Positions 1-7,728 of a DNA stretch of 64,000 nt are shown here, one piece after another. The stretch comes from Altererythrobacter sp. TH136 (GTDB taxonomy: Bacteria > Pseudomonadota > Alphaproteobacteria > Sphingomonadales > Sphingomonadaceae): positions 2,155,501 to 2,219,500 of the forward strand of contig NZ_CP041409.1 in the NCBI RefSeq assembly GCF_007065885.1, given 5' to 3'. The notes beneath the pieces were generated by a model. The model saw only the letters and a program-made list of their open reading frames with translations, did not search any database and was not told where the DNA came from. Each line of letters begins with the position of its first letter. The first letter of the stretch is position 1. A program made the translations under genes and the position numbers.

Positions 1-49
1 TGGCACCGAACGGGATCGCCCGGCCTGTCACTTCGCGCAATGGATCCAT
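1..49 (-). CDS. leuD: 3-isopropylmalate dehydratase small subunit, N-terminal fragment (cut by window edge)
   Basis: Only the first 16 codons are in the window. They read MDPLREVTGRAIPFGA, which fits the start of alphaproteobacterial LeuD, where a conserved NVDTD stretch normally follows. LeuD pairs with LeuC to isomerise 2- and 3-isopropylmalate in leucine synthesis. The ATG overlaps the TGA of the upstream 51-aa gene by one base (TGATG), implying translational coupling. leuC lies upstream on the same strand, which supports the call. The remainder lies left of the window. Confidence 0.75.
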   Translation of the reverse strand, partial: MDPLREVTGRAIPFGA

Positions 50-204
50 CAATCGGTTTCCGGGGGTTCGCCCGAAGGGGGCGCAGGCCGGTCGGACGCT
101 TTCCGCTCCTTGCGTTTGTTGGCATACAGCAGCGCGGCTGCGATGGCGGCAGACCCGATGGCCGCGCCCGCTGCGATGGCTTTTCCGGAAAGTTTATCGC
201 TCAT
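49..204 (-). CDS. small single-pass membrane protein, 51 aa
   Basis: The product is MSDKLSGKAIAAGAAIGSAA followed by a hydrophobic Ala/Leu stretch, then a basic NKRKERK run and a Pro-rich tail. This is one transmembrane helix (about residues 9-27) with a charged C-terminus. It sits between a DNA glycosylase gene and leuD on the same strand, and its stop overlaps the leuD start by one base. I do not recognise a family. The overlap and sensible composition favour a real gene; function is unknown. Confidence 0.6.
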   Translation of the reverse strand: MSDKLSGKAIAAGAAIGSAAIAAALLYANKRKERKASDRPAPPSGEPPETD

Positions 205-243
205 GGTTCAACCATGCGGCCCGCTCTGGATGCACGCAAGGGG

Positions 244-738
244 TCAGACCAGGAAATCGGCTAGTCGTGCCCAAAGCCGCTCTTTCTCGGCGAGTGGCAG
301 GGAAGCGTGGGCGGGTGAGGACGAGGCCAGGTCGATCAAGGCCAGGCCGCTGCCGACCAGTTGGGGACGGCCGATGACGGCGCTCTTGCGCCCGTTGAAC
401 GCCACGGCGCGCAGGTCGGGGAGAGCGGCGACGAGTTCTGCCACCGTGGCGTGCTCGGCATCGCGAATGGCGGCATCGAGGCTGCCGACCCGGGTGGCCG
501 AGGCGACCGTGTCCCACAGCGCGATCCGCGCGCGCTGGAGAGCGGAGATCCGGTCGGCATAGTCGAGCCCGACAAGGTCCGTCCCGATCACCCCTCCGAT
601 CAAATGCCAGAACAGGTTGCGCGGGTGCGCGTAGTATCGCTGCTCCGCGAGCGACGCTTCCCCGGGCAGGCTGCCGAGGATGAGCACCCGTGCATCGGGC
701 GTCGTTATCGGCGGGAATGCGGCCTTGCGGTTCGTCAG
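244..738 (-). CDS. DNA-deoxyinosine (hypoxanthine) glycosylase-like, uracil-DNA glycosylase superfamily
   Basis: Near the N-terminus is [13 protein letters not shown] followed by [16 protein letters not shown], the signature of the short (about 165 aa) hypoxanthine-DNA glycosylase family within the uracil-DNA glycosylase fold. Such enzymes excise deaminated bases for base-excision repair. No ATG lies near the expected start; the reading frame runs upstream into leuC. The best fit is a CTG at 738 overlapping the leuC TGA (CTGA), giving 164 aa; an ATG at 870, inside leuC, would add 44 residues of poor quality. It lies between leuC and leuD, so it is probably expressed with leucine synthesis. 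Family call is solid, start codon is not. Confidence 0.75.
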   Translation of the reverse strand: MTNRKAAFPPITTPDARVLILGSLPGEASLAEQRYYAHPRNLFWHLIGGVIGTDLVGLDYADRISALQRARIALWDTVASATRVGSLDAAIRDAEHATVAELVAALPDLRAVAFNGRKSAVIGRPQLVGSGLALIDLASSSPAHASLPLAEKERLWARLADFLV

Positions 739-2168
739 CCGACCAACTCGCGTACGTCCGTTAGCCTGCCGGTCACGGCGGCCGCCGCGGCCATCGCCGG
801 AGATACAAGATGCGTGCGGGCGCCGGGTCCTTGCCGGCCGACGAAGTTGCGGTTGCTGGTGGAGGCGCACCGTTCGCCCGGCGGCACTTTATCGGGGTTC
901 ATCGCCAGGCACGCCGAACAGCCAGGTTCGCGCCATTCGAAGCCTGCGTCGGTGAACACCCGATCGAGACCCTCGGCTTCGGCCTGCGCCTTGACCAGCC
1001 CGGACCCGGGCACCACGATCGCCCATTTCACGCCTAACGCCTTGCGCCGCCCGCGCAGCACGGCGGCGGCGGCGCGCAAGTCCTCGATCCGGCTGTTCGT
1101 GCAACTGCCGATGAAGACGTTCTCGATCGTCACTTCCGCCAGCGTCTGTCCCGGCTCGAGCCCCATGTAGGCGAGGCTGTTGCGCACGGCTTCCTGCTTG
1201 GCGGGGTCGGCAAAGCTTTCGGGCAACGGAACCGAGCCCCCGATCGGCGCGACATCTTCCGGGCTGGTCCCCCAGGTCACCGTCGGCTCGACCTCGGCGG
1301 CGTCGATGACCACCACCTTGTCGAATGCGGCGCCGTCATCGGTTCGCAACGATCGCCACCAGGACACGGCGCGCGTCCACTCTTCGCCGGACGGGGCGAG
1401 AGGCCGTCCGCGCAGGTAATCGAACACGACATCGTCCGGTGCGATCAGTCCAGCCCGAGCACCGGCCTCGATGCTCATGTTGCAGACGGTCAACCGGCCT
1501 TCGACACTCATGGTTTCGAACACCTCCCCGCGGTACTCGATCACGTGGCCGGTCCCTCCGGCGGTGCCGACGCGGCCGATGATGTGCAGGATCAGATCCT
1601 TGGCGCTCACCCCAGCGCCCAGCGCCCCAGTGACGCGCACTTCCATGGTCTTCGACTTGCGCAGCAGGAGGGTTTGCGTGGCGAGCACATGCTCGACCTC
1701 GCTGGTGCCAATCCCGAAAGCCAGCGCGCCGACCCCGCCATGCGAAGCGGTGTGGCTGTCGCCGCAGACGATGGTGGTGCCGGGCAGCGAGAACCCCTGT
1801 TCGGGGCCTACGACATGGACGATACCTTGCGCTGGCGCGGTCGCGTCGATGTAGGCGACCCCGAATCCGGCGGTGTTGCGCTCCAGCGCCGCCAGCTGCG
1901 CGGCGCTTTCGGCGTCGGCGATCGGCAACCGGTTGCCTGTCGCGTCCCGCCGGGCGGTCGTGGGAAGGTTGTGGTCCGGCACCGCGAGCGTCAGCTCCGG
2001 CCGTCGTACGGGTCGGCCCGCCGCGCGCAGGCCTTCGAATGCCTGGGGGCTGGTGACCTCGTGCACCAGATGGCGATCGACGTAGAGCAGGGCGGTCCCG
2101 TCGTCGCGCGTTTCGACGACGTGAGCGTCCCAAATCTTCTCGTACAGAGTTCGCGGTCGACTGGCCAT
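735..2168 (-). CDS. leuC: 3-isopropylmalate dehydratase large subunit
   Basis: The 477-aa product begins [18 protein letters not shown] and has the standard LeuC landmarks: [20 protein letters not shown], the 4Fe-4S cysteine in [13 protein letters not shown], and the paired cysteines in [13 protein letters not shown]. It forms the aconitase-type isomerase of leucine synthesis with LeuD. Length matches the family (about 470). The ATG at 2168 is preferred over one 12 codons upstream because the extra residues are low-complexity Arg/Gly. It leads a minus-strand cluster: leuC, DNA glycosylase, 51-aa membrane protein, leuD. Confidence 0.97.
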   Translation of the reverse strand: MASRPRTLYEKIWDAHVVETRDDGTALLYVDRHLVHEVTSPQAFEGLRAAGRPVRRPELTLAVPDHNLPTTARRDATGNRLPIADAESAAQLAALERNTAGFGVAYIDATAPAQGIVHVVGPEQGFSLPGTTIVCGDSHTASHGGVGALAFGIGTSEVEHVLATQTLLLRKSKTMEVRVTGALGAGVSAKDLILHIIGRVGTAGGTGHVIEYRGEVFETMSVEGRLTVCNMSIEAGARAGLIAPDDVVFDYLRGRPLAPSGEEWTRAVSWWRSLRTDDGAAFDKVVVIDAAEVEPTVTWGTSPEDVAPIGGSVPLPESFADPAKQEAVRNSLAYMGLEPGQTLAEVTIENVFIGSCTNSRIEDLRAAAAVLRGRRKALGVKWAIVVPGSGLVKAQAEAEGLDRVFTDAGFEWREPGCSACLAMNPDKVPPGERCASTSNRNFVGRQGPGARTHLVSPAMAAAAAVTGRLTDVRELVG

Positions 2169-2374
2169 GCGCCGGGCTTGGCCCGCTGCCCCCCGGCGGC
2201 GCAAGATGGGAAAACTTGGCGCTGCTGCGCGCCAGCGTTTAGCGGCAGGCTGCCGCCGCGCTTGAAGATGTCCGCCGGCGCATCACGCCGCCTGGCGGCT
2301 CACACGGCAAGCCGCAACGCGCGCGATGCGAGATAGTCATGGAATAGCAACCGTGCCGCGCTTAACTTACAGCT

Positions 2375-2797
2375 ATGTCAGCAATCCCTTTCCACTTCCC
2401 GATTCGAATCCTGCCCGCGGACATCGATTTCATGGGCCACGTGAACAACGCCCGCTATCTGGGATGGGTGCAGGATGCGGTCCTGGCGCACTGGAACAAG
2501 CTGGCGCCGGCCGAAGCGGTGGCGGAGCGGTTGTGGGTCGCGCTGAAGCACGAGATCACCTATCGCCGGCCGGCCTTTCTCGAAGATGACGTCGTCGCGC
2601 GCACCGTTCTTGAGAAAATCCACGGCGCCCGGGCATTCTATCACACGATTATCCAGCGGGGCGAAGTCGTGCTGGCCGAGGTGCGCTCAAGCTGGTGCTG
2701 TGTCGATGCCGGCACATTGCGTCCGGCGCGGATCGGCGACGAGATTTCGCGGCTGTTCTTCCCCGCGACCAATGCGGACACCGGCCCGGCGACCTGA
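2375..2797 (+). CDS. acyl-CoA thioesterase, hotdog fold (4-hydroxybenzoyl-CoA thioesterase type)
   Basis: The 140-aa product carries ILPADIDFMGHVNNARYLGW, the N-terminal signature of the 4HBT/YbgC/FadM hotdog thioesterases, with the catalytic Asp-x-x-(x)-HVNN arrangement. Length is typical (130-145 aa). It should hydrolyse an acyl-CoA or acyl-ACP in the cytoplasm; substrate cannot be told from sequence. It is divergent from leuC, with about 200 bp between, and stands alone on the plus strand. Confidence 0.88.
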   Translation: MSAIPFHFPIRILPADIDFMGHVNNARYLGWVQDAVLAHWNKLAPAEAVAERLWVALKHEITYRRPAFLEDDVVARTVLEKIHGARAFYHTIIQRGEVVLAEVRSSWCCVDAGTLRPARIGDEISRLFFPATNADTGPAT

Positions 2798-2854
2798 CGC
2801 GCCACGAGGCGCCCCGCCTTCCGGTGGGACGCCTCATGAAGTTCACGCGTTATC

Positions 2855-3280
2855 TTACCAGCGGCGACCGTCGTTATCGCGGCGCTCGTATGCCAGACGC
2901 TGACGGAGCTGCTGGATGCGGCTCTGCAGAATCTGCGCTTCGCGATTGGTCAGGCCGTTGCGGCTGTAATCGCGATACTGCATGCGCAGGTTCTGGACCG
3001 CGCGCCGCAAGCTGGCGGCCTCTCGCTCCGAAATGCGATCCCGGCCGTCGATGCGCTGGATGCGCTGCGCCAGCTGATCGATCTGGGTGCGGATCGCGTG
3101 CGTTTGACCGCGCTGATCGTAGCGGCCATCGCGCTGATCGTAACGACCGTCGCGCTGGTCATACCGATCGTCGTACCGATCGCGCTGCTGCTGGTAGCTC
3201 TGGGCCTGCGCCGGGATTGCCGTTGCAAGCGATGCGCTGCCGGCGAGTGCGGCGAGGATAATCTTGGTGCTTGTCCTCAT
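2855..3280 (-). CDS. secreted, repeat-containing basic protein (Gln/Arg/Tyr/Asp rich)
   Basis: The 141-aa product starts MRTSTKIILAALAGSASLAT and ends its signal peptide at AQA (about residue 26). The mature protein opens with a low-complexity zone built on tandem YDQRDGR units (about residues 37-58), then an amphipathic helical region rich in Gln, Arg and Leu. Similar small periplasmic proteins with helical C-termini are common in sphingomonads but lack a known function. The repeated codons also make a 21-nt period tandem repeat in the DNA around 3105-3165. Export to the periplasm is well supported; role unknown. Confidence 0.75.
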   Translation of the reverse strand: MRTSTKIILAALAGSASLATAIPAQAQSYQQQRDRYDDRYDQRDGRYDQRDGRYDQRGQTHAIRTQIDQLAQRIQRIDGRDRISEREAASLRRAVQNLRMQYRDYSRNGLTNREAQILQSRIQQLRQRLAYERRDNDGRRW

Positions 3281-3320
3281 GGCTAGTATCCTTCTGTATG
3301 CCGATCAATTCGGCGACGCA

Positions 3321-3346
3321 TTCATATTTGCGCCTGTGAATATGAA
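3321..3346. promoter_or_regulatory. inverted repeat in crtZ / secreted-protein intergenic region
   Basis: TTCATATT (3321-3328) and AATATGAA (3339-3346) form a perfect 8-bp inverted repeat with a 10-bp spacer, so half-site centres lie 18 bp apart. This AT-rich palindrome stands out in GC-rich DNA between two divergent genes. It could be an operator for a dimeric regulator of crtZ, the secreted-protein gene, or both. No regulator is identified. Confidence 0.3.
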
Positions 3347-3421
3347 CGGCACGAGAATGCGAACTCGGCCTTGCGGCAAGAAATCGTCGCGCTCTCGCTT
3401 GTCAGCGACTACATGAAAGGC

Positions 3422-3940
3422 ATGTCGCTGCTGCTGCCCTTCCTTATCACCCTCGCCGCTGTCGTGGGCATGGAGTTTGTCGCGTGGGCCAGCCACAAAT
3501 ACATCATGCATGGCTTTGGCTGGGGCTGGCACCGCGACCATCACGAACCGCACGACAACTTTCTCGAAAAGAACGACCGCTTCGCGCTGGTCGGCGCGGC
3601 GCTTAGCATCGCGATGTTCGCATTCGGCAGCCCGATGATCATGGGGGAGGCTGCGTGGTGGCCCGGAACTTGGATCGGCGTCGGCGTGCTGATCTACGGC
3701 GTGATCTACACGCTGGTGCATGACGGCCTGGTGCATCAGCGCTGGTTCCGCTGGGTTCCCAAAAGCGGGTATGCCAAGCGGCTGGTGCAGGCGCACAAGC
3801 TCCACCACGCGACCATCGGCAAGGAGGGCGGGGTGAGCTTCGGGTTCATCGTCGCGCGCCATCCCACCCGGCTGAAGGCCGAACTGAAGCGCCAACGCGA
3901 GGCCGGCGTGGCGATTGTCCGCGAGAGTGCCGGCGCTTGA
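3422..3940 (+). CDS. crtZ: beta-carotene hydroxylase, fatty-acid-hydroxylase superfamily
   Basis: The 172-aa membrane protein has the histidine clusters of the CrtZ di-iron hydroxylases: HKYIMH, HRDHHEPHD, HDGLVHQRW and HKLHHATIGKEGG, in the usual order and spacing. CrtZ adds 3-hydroxyl groups to beta-ionone rings, giving zeaxanthin, in the inner membrane. The ATG at 3422 is chosen because GAAAGG sits just upstream; an ATG at 3413 would add three residues. Hydrophobic helices lie around residues 3-21 and 55-95. The downstream transporter starts on a TTG overlapping its stop. No other carotenoid gene is in view. Confidence 0.93.
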   Translation: MSLLLPFLITLAAVVGMEFVAWASHKYIMHGFGWGWHRDHHEPHDNFLEKNDRFALVGAALSIAMFAFGSPMIMGEAAWWPGTWIGVGVLIYGVIYTLVHDGLVHQRWFRWVPKSGYAKRLVQAHKLHHATIGKEGGVSFGFIVARHPTRLKAELKRQREAGVAIVRESAGA

Positions 3941-5235
3941 ATCCGGCGCCGCTGGCCGACGGCCGACCCGCAGCGCCGATGTCCCGCACTTCGATGATCA
4001 TCGCCGGCTTTTCGACGGTGGTCGAATGGTACGATTTCACGCTCTACCTGTACCTGGTCACGGTACTGTCGCGGGTGTTCTTCCCGGACGCGGAGCTATC
4101 GGTCCTGACCACGCTGGCGGGATTCGCGGTCGCCTATCTGATGCGCCCGGTCGGCGCGGCGGTGTTCGGTCACATCGGCGATCGCTATGGCCGGCGGCAG
4201 ACGATGCTCGCCTCGATGGCGTTGATGACAGGGTCGATGCTCGCGACGGCCCTGCTGCCCACCCACGCGCAGACCGGCGCGACTGCCGGCGTGCTGCTGC
4301 TCGCGATCCGCTGCGTGATGGGGTTTTCAGTGGGCGGCGAATACACCGGGGTGGTCGCCTACCTGCTCGAAGGCGCACGTCCCGAGCGGCGCGGGCTGAT
4401 CACATCGCTGGCCGCGGCGTCGAGCGAAATCGGCGCATTGCTGGCGGCGGGCATCTCCGCCCTGACGGTGAGTCTGCTGCCTGACGACGCGCTGACGAGC
4501 TGGGGTTGGCGCGTCCCGTTCCTGTTCGGCGCCCTGCTCGCCGGCAGCGTGCTGATAGCCCGGGCGCGCATGGAGGAATCGCCGGAGTTCGAGCAGCAGG
4601 TAGCGCGCGGATCGGTGCCGCAGCGACCCTTGGCCTATGCACTGCGCCGCCACCGGCCAGGCATGGTGCGCGGTTTCGCCGTCTCGGCGCTCGGCTCGAT
4701 CACGTATTATGTCGGGATCACTTACGTGCCGGTGTTTCTGGTGTCGGTCGGCGCGATGGATGAAAGCGCAGGACTGTGGCTCGCGACGGTGGCGGCGCTG
4801 GCGGTGATCGTGGTGACGCCGCTGGTGGGCGCACTGTCTGACCGGATCGGGCGCAAGCCGGTGCTTATCGGGCTCACGCTGGCGAGCGCGGCGCTGCCAG
4901 TGACGCTGTTCAGCATGCTGGCGGGTGCCTCCGCCTCCGCCGCGTTGACCGGGGCCGTTGCGCTCGCGCTGATCGCCGGCGGGGTGAGCGCGGTCGCCGC
5001 GTCGGCTACGGCGGAGCAGTTTCCCAGCGAAGGCCGGCTGAGCGGCCTCGCTTTCGGCGTCACCAGTGCAACCGCGCTGTTCGGCGGGGTTGCGCCCTAT
5101 GTATCGCAGCTGCTGCTCGAGCGGACCGGATGGGCACCGCTGCCGGGCGCATTGATCGCGCTGGTGGCGGTGTTCGTTTTGCCGGTGTTGTGGCGCATGC
5201 CCGAGACCGCCCCGCGCCTGCTGCGGAGGAGCTAG
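3937..5235 (+). CDS. MFS transporter, metabolite:H+ symporter (MHS) type
   Basis: The product (432 aa from TTG 3937, or 418 aa from ATG 3979) has 12 predicted transmembrane helices. VVEWYDF in helix 1 and GHIGDRYGRRQ / DRIGRKP in the two cytoplasmic loops are typical of MHS-family symporters, which import organic acids, proline/betaine or shikimate with protons. Substrate is not predictable. The TTG overlaps the crtZ TGA (TTGA), suggesting coupling; the ATG has no obvious ribosome site. Its TAG stop lies in a CTAG shared with convergent sufE. Confidence 0.88.
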   Translation: MNPAPLADGRPAAPMSRTSMIIAGFSTVVEWYDFTLYLYLVTVLSRVFFPDAELSVLTTLAGFAVAYLMRPVGAAVFGHIGDRYGRRQTMLASMALMTGSMLATALLPTHAQTGATAGVLLLAIRCVMGFSVGGEYTGVVAYLLEGARPERRGLITSLAAASSEIGALLAAGISALTVSLLPDDALTSWGWRVPFLFGALLAGSVLIARARMEESPEFEQQVARGSVPQRPLAYALRRHRPGMVRGFAVSALGSITYYVGITYVPVFLVSVGAMDESAGLWLATVAALAVIVVTPLVGALSDRIGRKPVLIGLTLASAALPVTLFSMLAGASASAALTGAVALALIAGGVSAVAASATAEQFPSEGRLSGLAFGVTSATALFGGVAPYVSQLLLERTGWAPLPGALIALVAVFVLPVLWRMPETAPRLLRRS

Positions 5236-5639
5236 CCCGCCGCCAGCCGGGCAGCGTGCGCCTGCACCAGCGCAATCATGTTCGGCACACCCTGGGTGCG
5301 GTTGGAGCTGAGCTGGTTCTTGAGATCGAAGGGCGCCAGCGCGGCCGCGATGTCCATGCCCGCGACCTCTGCCGCCGCCTTGTCCTGCACCGCGGCGATC
5401 ACGAGCGCGACGATACCCTTCGTGATCGCGGCGTTGCTGTCCGCAAGGAAATGCAACCGGTCCGGTTCGCCCGTGGGGTATACCCACACGCTTGCCGAAC
5501 ACCCGCGGACCAGTGTCGCGTCGGTCTTGAGCGGGTCGGGCATCGGCTCCAGATCGCGGCCAAGATCGATCAGCAGGCGGTAACGGTCGTCGGCGTCGAG
5601 GAACTCATATTCCTCGGCAATGTCATCAAGCGCGCGCAT
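5232..5639 (-). CDS. sufE: cysteine desulfurase sulfur acceptor SufE
   Basis: The 135-aa product has the SufE landmarks: an N-terminal helical region with EEYEFLDADDRYRLLIDLGR and the sulfur-accepting cysteine in VRGCSASVWV (about residue 47). SufE takes persulfide sulfur from SufS for Fe-S cluster assembly. It is not next to a suf operon here, as is common in sphingomonads. Its stop codon shares the CTAG palindrome with the convergent transporter. Confidence 0.95.
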   Translation of the reverse strand: MRALDDIAEEYEFLDADDRYRLLIDLGRDLEPMPDPLKTDATLVRGCSASVWVYPTGEPDRLHFLADSNAAITKGIVALVIAAVQDKAAAEVAGMDIAAALAPFDLKNQLSSNRTQGVPNMIALVQAHAARLAAG

Positions 5640-5672
5640 GAGCGGCGCCCTAGCCCCGATTGTCCTCGGGTC

Positions 5673-5849
5673 CTAGCCCGACAGCCCCCCCGGGCGGGTG
5701 AAGGCGTAGTAGATGACGTAGAACCAGCCGAAGAACCCCTGGATCACGGCCCAGACGATCGACTTGTGCAAGCTCCAGCTGATCGCGACTGCGATCGCGC
5801 TGCCAAGCCCAATGCCAACCTGCGCGGCGTCTCCTGCCCGGACACTCAC
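5673..5849 (-). CDS. small membrane protein at the end of the psp-like operon, 58 aa
   Basis: A GTG at 5849 overlaps the preceding gene's TGA (GTGA). The product is MSVRAGDAAQVGIGLGSAIA, then a second hydrophobic segment around IVWAVIQGFFGWFYVIYYAF. It is highly hydrophobic with aromatic residues near the end and a short Pro-Gly tail. The overlapping start and membrane character support a real gene. It is the last gene of the leftward psp cluster; function unknown. Confidence 0.65.
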   Translation of the reverse strand: MSVRAGDAAQVGIGLGSAIAVAISWSLHKSIVWAVIQGFFGWFYVIYYAFTRPGGLSG

Positions 5850-6085
5850 AGGTCGACCCCGCTGGCAATCGCTTCCAGCTTGCGGATGCGCTCCTTGAGG
5901 TCGCTCAATTCGATCCGCGCCGCGCCCAGCGCGTTGCCGCTGTCCGGTTCGCGCGTCCTGGTGGGTGCCTGTTCCAATTCATGCTCCTTCAGCGTCAGCC
6001 AGCCTTGCCACCCGCGCAGCATCGCGAACGCGACGATGGCGATGGCGACCAACGAGGTGGCGGCTACGACGATATGCTCGCTCAT
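5846..6085 (-). CDS. PspB-like membrane-anchored coiled-coil protein (copy 4 of the extra set)
   Basis: The 79-aa product has an N-terminal transmembrane helix (residues about 5-24), then a polar linker and a short coiled coil with LSDLKERIRKLEAIAS at the end. The start is fixed by an excellent AAGGAGGA about 8 nt upstream of ATG 6085. The plan (TM, then a heptad ending in R-x-LE-x-I) resembles PspB and its three upstream neighbours, so I read it as a diverged paralogue. It overlaps the 58-aa gene downstream by four bases. Confidence 0.75.
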   Translation of the reverse strand: MSEHIVVAATSLVAIAIVAFAMLRGWQGWLTLKEHELEQAPTRTREPDSGNALGAARIELSDLKERIRKLEAIASGVDL

Positions 6086-6119
6086 GTCCTGGTTCCTCCT
6101 TGCTTTTGCTGCACCACAA

Positions 6120-6383
6120 TCAGCGGTCGCGCAGCGCCTCGATCTCATCGGCGACGCGGCGGGTTTCCTGGGCGTTCGACGTGTGCGCCTCGGTCGTGAT
6201 GCGTTCCAGCACCTTGAGCCGCTCGCGCAGATCCTCGACCTCGCTGCGCAGGGCGAGTTTCTCGCCGTCGTCTTTCGGCGGGCTCGCGAGCGTCCGGCCG
6301 CTGGGGCTGTTGTATTTCGCGATCCGCATCGATGCGAACGCGATGATCGCTACGATCGCGACGAGGGCCGTCCAGAAGCTCAC
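6120..6383 (-). CDS. PspB-like membrane-anchored coiled-coil protein (copy 3 of the extra set)
   Basis: The 87-aa product starts on GTG 6383 overlapping the previous TGA (GTGA). An N-terminal TM helix (about residues 3-19) is followed by a linker and a coiled coil with LRERLKVLERITTEA and a closing RRVADEIEALRDR. The V-L-E-R-I core is shared with PspB and the neighbouring copies, pointing to tandem duplication. Likely located in the inner membrane with the coil in the cytoplasm. Confidence 0.78.
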   Translation of the reverse strand: MSFWTALVAIVAIIAFASMRIAKYNSPSGRTLASPPKDDGEKLALRSEVEDLRERLKVLERITTEAHTSNAQETRRVADEIEALRDR

Positions 6384-6718
6384 TGTACTTTCTCCGATGA
6401 ACCACGCAGGCGCTCGATCTCATGCGTCAGGCGAAAGCCGCCGTCGGTGACGATCCGTTCGATCGTTTCCAGCCGCTCGCGCATCGCGCCGACTTCCGCC
6501 TTCAGCTGCGCGTTCTCCTGCGTGAGCAATTGAACCCGGGCGACGGCTTCCTTGTCGGTGTTGGGCTTGAGCGACTGGCCCCACATGCCTTCCAGCGGGT
6601 AGCCGTTCTTGATCTTGAGCCGGGTCGTATGGACCGAGGCGAGGATGCCGCCGATGCCAAGCAGGAACCCGCCGCCGATCAGGTATCCGAGATAAGGGGC
6701 TAGCTCACTGATCGGCAT
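6380..6718 (-). CDS. PspB-like membrane-anchored coiled-coil protein (copy 2 of the extra set)
   Basis: The 112-aa product has a Gly-rich TM helix (about residues 8-28), a basic juxtamembrane stretch, then a long coiled coil containing MRERLETIERIVTDGGFRLT and ending HEIERLRGSSEKVQ. The E-R-I-V-T-D block is nearly identical to copy 1 and comparable to PspB's TVERLVASD. It starts on an ATG that overlaps the previous TGA by one base and ends in a four-base overlap with the next gene. Confidence 0.8.
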   Translation of the reverse strand: MPISELAPYLGYLIGGGFLLGIGGILASVHTTRLKIKNGYPLEGMWGQSLKPNTDKEAVARVQLLTQENAQLKAEVGAMRERLETIERIVTDGGFRLTHEIERLRGSSEKVQ

Positions 6719-7029
6719 CAGACACGCTCCCGGCTGCGCAGGTGATCGATCGCGACCCCGTCGCCTTCTTCCACCCGCCGCTGGTCGCGCAGCGCCTCGA
6801 TCTGGGTGGCGACATCGTAGCCGCGGTCGGTGACGATCCGCTCGAGCACCCGGACGCGCTCTTCCAGCTCTTTCACGTGACTGGTGTACTGCGCGGCCTT
6901 TTCCGCGCTCAGTTCGGCGGTGGAACGGACGTTCATCTCGGCCAGCTTCTGCTGATGCTTGGTCCAGATCGCTACGATCGGGATCATCAGCGCCACGATC
7001 GGGATGAGTAGGGCAATCGTGCCTTCCAT
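6718..7029 (-). CDS. PspB-like membrane-anchored coiled-coil protein (copy 1 of the extra set)
   Basis: The 103-aa product has an N-terminal TM helix (residues 3-22, Ile/Val/Pro rich), then KHQQKLAEM and a coiled coil with VRVLERIVTDRGYDVATQIE and LRDQRR. Order and motif match PspB. It begins 25 bp after pspC ends, with GGGGA upstream of the ATG. PspB in enterobacteria relays stress from the inner membrane to PspA; a similar membrane-anchoring role is plausible but inferred. Confidence 0.82.
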   Translation of the reverse strand: MEGTIALLIPIVALMIPIVAIWTKHQQKLAEMNVRSTAELSAEKAAQYTSHVKELEERVRVLERIVTDRGYDVATQIEALRDQRRVEEGDGVAIDHLRSRERV

Positions 7030-7054
7030 GGTGGTTCCCCTGTTGTGTGACGGC

Positions 7055-7432
7055 TCAGCGCAGCCGTTCGATTTCGGCGGACAGGCGCGGATTGCTGGTG
7101 ACGTAGTAGGTCTCGACCTCGGCCAGCCGGCGATCGATGTCCTTCATCTTGCCCCGGATCTCGCGGGCGGTGCGCTTGGGGCTCTGCCGGACGCGCTGCC
7201 AGTACTTGCTCTCGTCCTGGTCGACGTAGAGGTGCGGCGGCTTCTTGTTCAGCAGCATGCCGGCGATGAAATAAGCGGGCAGCAGGATCGGTGCGACCGT
7301 CAGCAGCAGGATGATGAAGCCCAGCCGCACCCACAGGGTGTTGACCCCGGTGTAGTCGGCGATCCCCGAGCAGACGCCCAGCAGCTTGGCGTTCTGCTTG
7401 TCGCGGTAAAGCGTGGTGCGCGGCGTGTTCAT
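7055..7432 (-). CDS. pspC: phage shock protein C, envelope stress membrane protein
   Basis: The 125-aa product opens with the PspC domain: LYRDKQNAKLLGVCSGIADY, then VNTLWVRLGFIILLLTVAPI as membrane segment. The C-terminal half is a charged helix ending IERLR, a coiled-coil extension. PspC works with PspB at the inner membrane to control PspA. It overlaps pspB by four bases (ATGA). Confidence 0.95.
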   Translation of the reverse strand: MNTPRTTLYRDKQNAKLLGVCSGIADYTGVNTLWVRLGFIILLLTVAPILLPAYFIAGMLLNKKPPHLYVDQDESKYWQRVRQSPKRTAREIRGKMKDIDRRLAEVETYYVTSNPRLSAEIERLR

Positions 7433-7725
7433 GGGCGGATTCCCTTCTTCCCGGCGAGCAGGCGGTCGAGTTCGCGCAAGGGGGCGTCATCCACCTCCTG
7501 GTCATGCATCAGGCGCGCCGGCTTGAAATCCTCGTGGTCGCTGGCGACCAGGCGCTCGACGGTGTCCATCCGCGCGTCGAGCCGCTTCGCCAGGCTGTAG
7601 AGTTCTTCCAGCAGCGCTTCGTCGTCGGTGGTGATCGTCGCGGCGGTCTTCCACTTGGTGATGTAGTGCATGATGATCCAGGGCAGGCCCAGAAGCACCG
7701 CAATGATGGGAACAGCTTCCTCCAC
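7429..7725 (-). CDS. pspB: phage shock protein B
   Basis: The 98-aa product has the PspB layout: an N-terminal TM helix (about residues 5-24), the W-x-M/I-HYITKWK juncture, and a coiled coil LYSLAKRLDARMDTVERLV. It is longer than the usual 75 aa because of a C-terminal tail with DQEVDDAPLRELDRLL. The gene lies 3 bp after pspA and overlaps pspC. PspB and PspC act as membrane sensors and anchors for PspA. Confidence 0.93.
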   Translation of the reverse strand: MEEAVPIIAVLLGLPWIIMHYITKWKTAATITTDDEALLEELYSLAKRLDARMDTVERLVASDHEDFKPARLMHDQEVDDAPLRELDRLLAGKKGIRP

Positions 7726-7728
7726 CGA

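Noticed and set aside
4327-5502. 391-codon minus-strand frame across the MHS transporter and sufE
   Set aside because: Arg/Gln/His-rich shadow; the transporter with 12 TM helices and sufE explain the region.
5650-5868. 72-codon basic frame at the end of the psp cluster
   Set aside because: The frame starting at GTG 5849 gives a hydrophobic, well-formed membrane protein coupled to the upstream stop, which is more credible.
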